DNA of 40,791 nucleotides, taken from the NCBI GenBank assembly GCA_945861535.1, contig CAMAUZ010000072.1, positions 1 to 40,791 of the forward strand, given 5' to 3'. This document shows positions 16,434 to 23,386 of this stretch, piece after piece. This DNA comes from Akkermansia muciniphila. GTDB lineage: Bacteria > Verrucomicrobiota > Verrucomicrobiia > Limisphaerales > BJHT01. Each line of letters opens with the position of its first letter. The stretch's first letter is position 1. The notes under the pieces are model-generated. The model made no database searches. It was not told the DNA's origin and saw only the letters and a list, made by a program, of their open reading frames with translations. Position numbers and translations under genes: made by a program.

Positions 16434-17774
16434 TCAGGCGAGCAGATCCTTCTCCACATGCCCCTCGATGACGATGGACTGGGGCCGGCCGCCGGGCGAC
16501 ATGAGGCGCTTCTCCGGGTCAATGCCGATCAGGCTGTAAACCGTCGCCGAGTAATCGCTCACCGTCAGCGGATTCGCATCGGGTTCCGCACCGGTCGCGT
16601 CCGAGGAGCCGTGGATGTAGCCGCGCTTCACGCCGCCACCCGCGAACACCACACTGAACACCTTCGGCCAGTGATCGCGTCCCGCGGTGGCGTTGATCTT
16701 CGGCGTGCGGCCGAATTCCGAACTCACCAGCACCAGCGTCGAGTCGAGCAAACCGCGCTCGTCGAGATCGGTGATGAGCCGGGCAAACGCCTGATCGAAG
16801 CTCGGCATCTGGCCTTCCATCGCGCGCTTGATGTTGTCGTGGTGATCCCAGCCGCCGTAAGTCATCGAGACAAAACGCACGCCGGACTCGACCAACCGCC
16901 GCGCCAGCAACATGCGCTGCCCGGCGGCGTTCCGGCCGTATTCGTCGCGCAGCTTCGCCGACTCCTGTTCGATGTCGAACGCCGCGCGCGCCTTGTCAGA
17001 GCTGATGAGGCTGTAGGCGCGTTGATAAAACGTGTCCATGCCGTCGAGCACGTCGGCCTTTTCCAGACCGCTGAAGTGCGCATCCACCACGTCACGCATC
17101 GAACGGCGCGTGGCAAAGCGCTTGTCATCAATGCCGCCGGGCAGCGTGAGATCCTTGACCTTGAAACCAGCACTCGCCGGGTCCGCGCCGAGGCTGAACG
17201 CACCGAACGCCGAACCCAGATAACCCGTGCCACCGTAGCCACCCACCGACGGCACCGCGACATAGGGCGGCAGATTGTTCCGCGGTCCCAACTCGTGCGA
17301 CACCACGCTGCCGAAGCTCGGATATTGCAACGCCGGGCTGGGGCGCACACCGGTCATCATGTTGTGCGTGCCGCGCTCGTGCGCCGCTTCGCCGTGGGTC
17401 ATCGAGCGGACGACCGTGAGCTTGTCCGCGATCTTGGCGATGTGCTTGAGGTTCTCGGAGAAATGCACGCCGTCGAGCTTGGTCTTGATCGTGCCGAGCG
17501 GCCCGCGGTACTCGATGGGCGCGTACATCTTCGGGTCAAACGACTCCTGATGCGCCATGCCGCCGGGGAGATAAATCTGGATGACGGACTTGGCCTTGCC
17601 CTCCTTGCTGGGCTGCACGACGCCGGCCGGATTGGCCTGCGACTTCAGCCGAAACGCGTCACCCAACGTCAGCCCGAGGCCGCCGAGGGCGCCGACAAAA
17701 AGGAAATCCCGGCGATTCGGGTTCCAGCCGTGTTCCGTGCTCTTGCACCAGTTGAAATCAGTACTTTTCCGCAT
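16434..17774 (-). CDS. DUF1501 (sulfatase/alkaline-phosphatase-fold) protein, Tat-exported
   Basis: A 446-aa protein. ATG at 17774 is used; a TTG two codons upstream also fits. A twin-arginine signal is visible: NPNRRDFLFVGALGGLGLTL. The DUF1501 core follows, with IQIYLPGGMAHQESFDPK, SENLKHIAKIADKLTVVRSMTHGEAAHERGT (given as family landmarks), VRFVSMTYGGWDHHDN and LVLVSSEFGRTPKIN, then GRDHWPKVF. The family adopts an alkaline-phosphatase-like fold, and conserved Asp/His residues (for example in WDHHDN and GRDHW) suggest metal binding, but no reaction is established. It is the first gene of the five-gene operon that runs to 7883, so the promoter should lie in 17775-18158; no convincing box was identified there. 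A paralogue is at 31845-33299. Confidence 0.9.
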   Translation of the reverse strand: MRKSTDFNWCKSTEHGWNPNRRDFLFVGALGGLGLTLGDAFRLKSQANPAGVVQPSKEGKAKSVIQIYLPGGMAHQESFDPKMYAPIEYRGPLGTIKTKLDGVHFSENLKHIAKIADKLTVVRSMTHGEAAHERGTHNMMTGVRPSPALQYPSFGSVVSHELGPRNNLPPYVAVPSVGGYGGTGYLGSAFGAFSLGADPASAGFKVKDLTLPGGIDDKRFATRRSMRDVVDAHFSGLEKADVLDGMDTFYQRAYSLISSDKARAAFDIEQESAKLRDEYGRNAAGQRMLLARRLVESGVRFVSMTYGGWDHHDNIKRAMEGQMPSFDQAFARLITDLDERGLLDSTLVLVSSEFGRTPKINATAGRDHWPKVFSVVFAGGGVKRGYIHGSSDATGAEPDANPLTVSDYSATVYSLIGIDPEKRLMSPGGRPQSIVIEGHVEKDLLA

Positions 17775-18158
17775 AGCCAATGTTCGTGAGGTTGAAAATT
17801 AGAAGTGTTAGAACCGCGCTTTCCGACTCAGCGAGGCAACTCCTATTCACCCGCCCTCGGGATTTTTCTCCCTCTGCGTCCGCCCGTTCTGGCGGGGTCC
17901 GAAGTTCACGCTGGGACGCAGAACCGAGCGGCCCGCAGGCACGGATTCGGCACCCACCCCCGACGGGCGCGCGGCGTTCCCGCCGTCGGCGCGTGAACCG
18001 CCAGGCGAGCCGACAATTTACCCAGGACTTCCCCGCCCGGCGAACATCGGCGCGGCGTGAACGCCGCGCGCTGCGGGGCGGCGTCAAGATGCGCCGGCAA
18101 AACCGCGCGCCTGGAAAATGTGCTTGAGCGGCCGTTACCGTCAGGCTTAGTTCTTTTC
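17775..18158. other. Divergent intergenic region with inverted GCGGCGTT-type repeats
   Basis: No gene is seen. It contains palindromic patches such as gcggcgtgaacgccgc (around 18052-18067) related to the repeat at 33357-33463. It should carry the promoters of the DUF1501 operon (minus) and the Uma2-type gene (plus). TTGAGC (18124-18129), 17 bp and TTAGTT (18147-18152) is a weak plus-strand candidate that would give an almost leaderless transcript. Confidence 0.4.
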
Positions 18159-18731
18159 ATGCCGGCAATTGAAGCACCCCAGCCCGCCAGCCCCAGCCCG
18201 CCAGTCTGGCCGCTCGGCGTCAAAGCCTATCACGCGCTGGGCGAGTTGGGTCTCATCCCTGAGAAGACCGAACTGCTCTACGGCCAGGTGTTTCACAAGA
18301 TGCCCAAATCCCCCCTCCACCGGCTGCTCCTCATGCGACTTCTGGAACTGTTGCAACACTGCCTGCCGCCCGGACTGCATGTGCAGCCGGAACAACCCCT
18401 CGTCTGCGGCGACTCGGAGCCAGAGCCGGACCTTTCGGTCATCCGCGGCTCCATCAATGACTACCGGGCCGAGCATCCCCAAACCGCCGAACTGGTAATC
18501 GAGATTTGTGTGAGCAGCCACGATTACGACCGCGCCAAACTCCGCGCCTACGCCAGTGCCGGCGTGAAGGAATGCTGGCTCGTACTGGCCCCGGAGAAGC
18601 TGATCGAAGTCCACCGCCAGCCGCAGGGCGAGCACTTCGTCGAGCACGCCGTCCACGGGCCGGGCGGAACGCTCACGAGCGCGGCGGTTGCGGACCTCAC
18701 CGTCGGGCTGGACCGCCTCTTCGCACCCTGA
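18159..18731 (+). CDS. Uma2-family (DUF820) putative PD-(D/E)XK nuclease
   Basis: A 190-aa protein of the Uma2/DUF820 family, which has a restriction-endonuclease-like fold and is expanded in Cyanobacteria, Chloroflexota and Verrucomicrobiota. Family landmarks are GLIPEKTELLYGQVFHKM (early Glu), SEPEPDLSVIRG (the Asp of the PD motif), TAELVIEICVSSHDYDRAKL (E-x-C in place of the usual E-x-S, then the DRxxK segment) and YASAGVKECWLV. The putative catalytic Asp/Glu/Lys residues are retained. ATG 18159 is chosen because the in-frame upstream sequence (18057-18158) translates repeat DNA. No biological role is known; such genes move frequently and often stand alone, as here. Confidence 0.85.
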   Translation: MPAIEAPQPASPSPPVWPLGVKAYHALGELGLIPEKTELLYGQVFHKMPKSPLHRLLLMRLLELLQHCLPPGLHVQPEQPLVCGDSEPEPDLSVIRGSINDYRAEHPQTAELVIEICVSSHDYDRAKLRAYASAGVKECWLVLAPEKLIEVHRQPQGEHFVEHAVHGPGGTLTSAAVADLTVGLDRLFAP

Positions 18732-19459
18732 CCACCGCGAATAACGCGAGGGGCGCTCTCGCCGACGGACAGGCCATGGCGTTCCGGGCAGCCTATCCGC
18801 ACTCGTCCCGATGACGCCGCGCCGCTCATCCTCGAACCGGGTTCGTCTGGCAAAAACGCGTGTCATTCTTGGCCGATACGTACCGTCCCCACTCGCCGGG
18901 GCCAGAGCCGAGCCACCCCCCGTCCCCGCTCACGTTCTGACAGCAAAATTGGGAACGATTCAGCCTCGCCTGGTTCGCCGCCGGCGAGGTGTCGCGCCCA
19001 CCCAGCGAACAATCACTTCCGTTTTTTTGTGTTCGGCATGGTGGAAACAACAAGCAAGCGGCGGAGCAATTGGCGGGTTCCCAGATGGCGGGGCGTGGGA
19101 GCGTTCGCCGGGATATTTCATGCTCATTTTGTAGCGCAGGCTTCCAAGCCTGCTGTATCGCGGGTTTCTAAACCCGCCGCCCGCTCGGCGAGACCGACGC
19201 CCTGCCGACTTTGAAGTCGGCGACACAGCAGATTTGGAAACCTGCGCTACATGGGCGGACGGGCCGCGACTCCAATGGGACTATGAAATAACCGGGTTAG
19301 GACGTGTTCGATCTGCTGAGGATGACATCGAATGGGAATTGCCGAACTGCATCCAATGCCGGCACGTTGCCGCCCGGCCAATCGCAGCGCTGAAGCGCGG
19401 CGGTCACCCCGGGTGGACAGCCCGGCGACAGAAACACACACCGCAGCAGCACCAAATAC
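18732..19459. other. 730-bp non-coding spacer
   Basis: No coding region is supported. The only structure recognised is the 120-bp composite palindrome at 19131-19250. The stretch 18850-19100 is locally less GC-rich (it contains ttttttgtgtt at about 19022) and may hold a control region, but no motif was assigned. Confidence 0.5.
19131..19250. repeat. 120-bp composite palindrome (family 'GTAGCGCAGG'), complete copy
   Basis: It begins gtagcgcagg and ends cctgcgctac, an exact terminal inverted repeat. Inside are successive hairpins: cttccaag centred near 19144, gcgggttt/aaacccgc, and gccgact/agtcggc. A half copy lies inverted at 229-275. Confidence 0.9.
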
Positions 19460-19870
19460 ATGCCCATGAAACCCACCACCCAGACCGTTCTCCGCGCCGC
19501 CGCCGTTCTCGGCGTCGCCTTCGGATTGTGCGCCACCGCCCTCACGGCCGCCGATGCGCCGAACAATCCCATCAAGGAGGCGATGCAGAAATACATGAAG
19601 GCGCCCAAGGATGTGGATCCCATCTGCAAACGCGCCGGCGCCGGCCAGGCCACCAAAGAGGAGATCTCCGGCATGCTCGCCGCCTACAAGGCCATGGCCG
19701 CCACCAAGCCGCCGCAGGGCGACCCGGCCAAGTTTGCGAAACTCTGCGCCACCTTGGTGGAGGCCACCGCCGCCCTCGAAAAAGGCGAGGCCGGTGCCGC
19801 CGAGAAATTCAAGGCCGCAGTGAACTGCAAGGCCTGTCACGAGGAATTCAAGCCCAAGGCCAAGAAGTAG
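19460..19870 (+). CDS. Small exported c-type cytochrome-like protein
   Basis: A 136-aa periplasmic protein (ATG 19460; ATG 19466 is equally possible). The signal peptide runs through ALTAADAP. The mature part is helical and Lys-rich and ends with a single heme-binding motif near the C-terminus, VNCKACHEEF (C123, C126, H127). A C-terminal CXXCH after a helical bundle is the arrangement of cytochrome c' / class II cytochromes, and the length is close to that family. It probably binds one heme and carries electrons or gases. It is followed by a strong hairpin terminator, so it is probably monocistronic. Confidence 0.8.
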   Translation: MPMKPTTQTVLRAAAVLGVAFGLCATALTAADAPNNPIKEAMQKYMKAPKDVDPICKRAGAGQATKEEISGMLAAYKAMAATKPPQGDPAKFAKLCATLVEATAALEKGEAGAAEKFKAAVNCKACHEEFKPKAKK

Positions 19871-19891
19871 CCGCTGCGGTTCCCTTGCTCG

Positions 19892-19930
19892 CGCGCCGCG
19901 CCGGACCCGCTCCGGCGCGGCGCGATTCTT
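19892..19930 (+). terminator. Strong hairpin terminator after the cytochrome gene
   Basis: A perfect 14-bp stem, cgcgccgcgccgga with tccggcgcggcgcg, and a 5-nt loop (cccgc), starting 22 bp after the stop codon. It is followed by attcttt, a short T-rich tail. The tail is weak but the stem is very stable. Confidence 0.7.
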
Positions 19931-20156
19931 TGGAGCGCGGTGAGTGGTCACCACCTTGGAGCTGGTACATTTAGCGCCGGCGCAGGCTGCCCTCCGGAAC
20001 CATCGAGAACCTCGCGAAGCGCTGGATCGGCCACGCCGATTCTGGGCTGGCCGCCGCCGGCAGCACCCCGCGCGACCAGCGGCGCCATCGCTGCGTGCTG
20101 GAGGCACGACCCGGACGCGACGCTCGAATGCTAGGAACATTGTTTTCCCCCGCGCC

Positions 20157-21098
20157 ATGAATTTTGACCGCGCCCAACTCCAGACCCGCCTCGCCGAACT
20201 GGCGCGGCAGGGCGTGTTCATCGGCACGTCGTCGTGGAAATATCCGGGCTGGCGCGGGCTGCTCTACGACGAGGCACGCTATGTTTATCGCGGGAAAATT
20301 TCCGAGGCGCGCTTCGAGCGGGCGTGCCTGTCGGAATATGCGGAGGTCTTCAAGAGCGTCGGCGTGGACGCGGCCTACTATCAGTTCCCGACGGAGCGGT
20401 ATCTGACCGGCCTGGTCGACCAGGTGCCGGCGGATTTTCTATTTTCGTTCAAGGTCACGGACACGATCACGCTCAAGCATTTTCCCAACCTCCCGCGCTT
20501 CGGAAAACTCGCCGGACAAACCAACGATAGCTTCCTGAACGCCGAGCTTTTCAGCCGCGCCTTCCTTCAGCCGTGCGAGCCGTTTCGCGCGAACATCGGC
20601 CTGCTGATGTTCGAGTTCACACGGCTGTATCCGGCCGACTTCGCGCGCGGCCGGGATTTCGTCGAGGCGCTGGACCGCTTCCTCGCCGCGCTCCCGCAGG
20701 GCTGGCGGTACGGCGTGGAGATTCGCAACCGCGCGTTCCTGCAACCCGAGTATTTCGCCATGCTCGCGCGGCACGGCGTGGCGCATGTGTTCAACAGTTG
20801 GGAGGCCATGCCGTCCGTGACCGAGCAACTCGCCATGCCGGATGCTTTTCCCGTACCGGACTTTTTCGGCGCGCGGTTTCTGCTGAAGCCCGGGCGCAAA
20901 TACGAGGAGGCGGTGAAAGAGTTCAGCCCCTATCGCGAAGTCAAGGAAGTCAATGCCGAGGCCCGTGCCGCCGGGACGCAACTGATTCGCCAGGTCGTCG
21001 CCGCGGAGGGCCGGAGGAAAGGGTTCATCTACGTGAACAACCGGCTCGAGGGCAATGCGCTGGCGACGATTGCGGGAATGATCGGGGCGTTGGTTTGA
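20157..21098 (+). CDS. DUF72 family protein
   Basis: A 313-aa cytoplasmic protein of the DUF72 (YecE-like) TIM-barrel family, full length. Landmarks are FIGTSSWKYPGWRGLLY at the N-terminus, then FEFTRLYPADF, YGVEIRNRAFLQPEYF and, late in the protein, a segment GFIYVNNRLEGNALATI, the position where family members carry the conserved N-N-x-x-x-G-x-A. ATG 20157 is selected; the frame is open back to 19944, but that sequence is not conserved in character. The biochemical function of DUF72 is unknown. No operon partners. Confidence 0.88.
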   Translation: MNFDRAQLQTRLAELARQGVFIGTSSWKYPGWRGLLYDEARYVYRGKISEARFERACLSEYAEVFKSVGVDAAYYQFPTERYLTGLVDQVPADFLFSFKVTDTITLKHFPNLPRFGKLAGQTNDSFLNAELFSRAFLQPCEPFRANIGLLMFEFTRLYPADFARGRDFVEALDRFLAALPQGWRYGVEIRNRAFLQPEYFAMLARHGVAHVFNSWEAMPSVTEQLAMPDAFPVPDFFGARFLLKPGRKYEEAVKEFSPYREVKEVNAEARAAGTQLIRQVVAAEGRRKGFIYVNNRLEGNALATIAGMIGALV

Positions 21099-21272
21099 GG
21101 TGCGTGGACGTGCCCCGGCCGATTTCCGGCGGCGTTCCGACGGGACCAGGAGGACCTACCGGACCTTGGGAAGGCTGCGGGTTTCCCAGTCGCGTTTGCC
21201 TTCGAGGTGGAGCAGCCATTGCGCGCCGGCCTTGAGCAGATGGTGGGCGGGCCAGGAGGGCGCGCACCGCAC

Positions 21273-21413
21273 CTGTGGGGCAGGCATCCTTGCCTGCCAG
21301 TTCACGGGGCATCCCTGCCCCGTGTTCCCGTGCCCGCCGCGCCGCACGTCCGCCGTGGGAACGGGGGGCAAGGATGCCGCCCGAACTGTCAGGCATGGAT
21401 GCCTGACCCACAG
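21273..21413. repeat. Composite palindrome 'TGGGGCAGGCATCC', copy 1
   Basis: ctgtggggcaggcatccttg at the left and the approximate reverse complement (gcatggatgcctgacccacag, in part) at the right, with inner hairpins ggggcatccctgcccc and ggcaaggatgccgccc. It lies between the convergent DUF72 and LarA-type genes. Copies 2 and 3 are at 23084-23223 and 31688-31824. Confidence 0.9.
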
Positions 21414-21432
21414 GTCCGCGAGCGGTCCGTCG

Positions 21433-22725
21433 CTACCCTTTGTCCACACCCTTCTGCCACGCCGGCGGCGGCGAGAGTTTGAAAAGCAGCTCACCCGCCT
21501 TGCGCACCAGCAGCACGCCCTCGGCCTCGCGGTTGGCGAAAGACTCGATCTCGATGCTCTTGGGGTCGCGGTAGCCCATGTTGATGCGCTCGCAGACGTC
21601 GCGCGGGATGCCGGTGGCGAGGGTGACTTTGATGCGGCATTGCTCGACGCCGTTCTCGAAGGTGCCGATGCCGCGCACATGCGTGCTGTGTGCGAGCACG
21701 CCCCACGGGTAATGTTTGAATTTATCCCACTGTTTCAGGAAGTAGTCGCGGCAGTGGTAGCCGATGGCGAGCATCGTCTTGCCATGCGTCACGCTGACGG
21801 CGGTGACGTGCGGCGCATAGATGATGAGTTCGCCGCCGTCGGCGACGACCGGCTCCAGTTTGTACATCGCCTTCCCGGCGGTCCAAATGTCCTCATACAT
21901 TGCCGGTGCGCACGACAGGACCGTGCGAAAGGGGCGGTCGCGGAAAACGATGTGCTCGCCGCGCGACACGTCCGCCGCCGCATCCCACGCGGCCTCCGGC
22001 GAGCCGATGAACAGGCCCGCGAGTGATTTGTCCGGCCGCACGACGAGCGCGAGGCAGAGCTTCTCGACCGTCACCATCGCGCCGACGCGGTCCACGACGC
22101 GGCGCACCGGAGTCCACTTGTTGCCAATGGTCATGGGGTTGGTGACGCACCCGCCGAGCCAGTGGAAGAAGTTCAAAATCTCCGGCCCCGCGACGCCGGG
22201 GAAGAGATACTTGTTGCCGCCCGAGAAGCCGACAACCTCGTGCGGAAACACCGGGCCGATGATGATGATCTGGTCGTAATCGAAGAGGCGTTTGTTGATC
22301 GCGACCGGCACGTCCAGTTCCATACGGCCCTCGGACAACTCGCGCGTGTCGGCCTTGGTGAGCGTGCCGATGGTGCGCAGCGCGGCGGGGTTGTCCCATT
22401 CGTGGTTGAAGAAACGCACGCCCTGATAAGTGCTCGCCCGCTCGGCTTCCGAAATTTCCAGCCGCCCGCAAATCGCCGCCTCGCTCATCGGCTGATGCGT
22501 GCCGAGCGCGATGAGAATGTCGAACGCGCCCGTCACCGCCCCAATCTGCCGGTGCAAGGTCTGAAACATCAGCCCCACCGGCGCGGTGCGCGTGCCGTCG
22601 GGAATGATGAGCAGCACCTTCTTCCCGCGATACGCGGCGGCAGGACACGCCTGCGCGACGAGGTCGGCGACGGCGGCGGGGGAGACGGCGGACCCTTTCG
22701 GGGCGGCAGTGGCGAGCAATTTCAT
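21433..22725 (-). CDS. larA-like: LarA-type nickel-dependent racemase family protein
   Basis: A 430-aa member of the lactate racemase (LarA, DUF2088) family, full length. Residues corresponding to the nickel-pincer active site of Lactiplantibacillus LarA are visible: Arg46 in PDGTRTAP, His77 in GTHQPM, His162 and Lys172 in GPVFPHEVVGFSGGNKYLFP, and His188 in ILNFFHWLGG. Lys172 is the expected attachment point of the pincer cofactor and His188 a nickel ligand. The family racemises or epimerises diverse 2-hydroxy acids, so D/L-lactate is only one possible substrate. No larB, larC or larE cofactor genes are in the window. ATG at 22725; upstream is repeat DNA. Confidence 0.85.
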   Translation of the reverse strand: MKLLATAAPKGSAVSPAAVADLVAQACPAAAYRGKKVLLIIPDGTRTAPVGLMFQTLHRQIGAVTGAFDILIALGTHQPMSEAAICGRLEISEAERASTYQGVRFFNHEWDNPAALRTIGTLTKADTRELSEGRMELDVPVAINKRLFDYDQIIIIGPVFPHEVVGFSGGNKYLFPGVAGPEILNFFHWLGGCVTNPMTIGNKWTPVRRVVDRVGAMVTVEKLCLALVVRPDKSLAGLFIGSPEAAWDAAADVSRGEHIVFRDRPFRTVLSCAPAMYEDIWTAGKAMYKLEPVVADGGELIIYAPHVTAVSVTHGKTMLAIGYHCRDYFLKQWDKFKHYPWGVLAHSTHVRGIGTFENGVEQCRIKVTLATGIPRDVCERINMGYRDPKSIEIESFANREAEGVLLVRKAGELLFKLSPPPAWQKGVDKG

Positions 22726-23001
22726 GGGGTCATGCTAGGACGGCGCGGTCCCGCTGGCAACGGGCGCGTGCCGGGCACATCTCCCCGCCTGGCAACAATC
22801 CGTGGACGCTGGCGGTGGCCGCCGCCCCACGCGTCGGTCGGGCTGGCGGGGCCGGCCGAACTGGAGTTCAGCGCTCCGGCGTGGCGCCGGGATTCGCGTG
22901 GCGATGGCGGGTGCCGGCTGCCCCTGCGGAGCGCCGTTCTCCGATCCGGCGCGTTCCCCGCGGCTCGCGCTCCGGGGCCGTCCGCCACTGCGCCGGCATC
23001 G

Positions 23002-23270
23002 GGGCGCATCCCAGTTTCTTGCAACGATCGGTGCGGGTTGGTGCCATCCCGCAAGCATGACCCGGAGCGCGGCTGCGCCGGGACTGTGGGGCAGGCTTCC
23101 AGCCTGCCAGTTCGGGCGGCATCCTGCCGCCCGTTCCCATCGGCCGGCGGCGGGATGGTCACCACGGCGGAACACGGGGCAGTGATGCCCCGCGAACTGG
23201 CAGGCAAGGATGCCTGCCCCACACCCGCGGCTTGGGCACCGGACCGCGTGCAAGAAACTGAGATGCGCCC
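23002..23270. mobile_element. MITE-like element with 22-bp terminal inverted repeats
   Basis: Left end gggcgcatcccagtttcttg (continuing ca, 23002-23023) and right end 23249-23270 are reverse complements with one mismatch in 22. The interior is copy 2 of the TGGGGCAGG composite palindrome (23084-23223). The element is 269 bp, non-coding, and sits between the divergent LarA-type and STAND genes. A related left end is found next to copy 3 at 31638. The combination of terminal inverted repeats, small size and lack of a gene is MITE-like; no target-site duplication was confirmed. Confidence 0.55.
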
Positions 23271-23386
23271 CCGGCATCGCCGTGCTTCACCTTTTCCTCG
23301 CCACCGGCTCCCGCTTCGGTACCGTCCCGCCACCGGAAAACGCAGCACCCTGAAGTCACCATCACCGCCCTGAGTTCACCCCGCAC

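Noticed and set aside
11455-16539. An uninterrupted plus-strand frame of nearly 1700 codons running antisense to the Big2-DUF1549-DUF1553, PPC and part of the DUF1501 genes
   Set aside because: Its translation is Gly/Val/Asp/Glu-rich low complexity with no domain; in GC-rich DNA the frame opposite strongly codon-biased genes is often open. The minus-strand genes have clear domains and signal peptides.
19234-19974. Plus-strand frame starting inside the 120-bp palindrome and overlapping the cytochrome gene
   Set aside because: It is out of frame with the cytochrome, has no domain and starts in repeat DNA.
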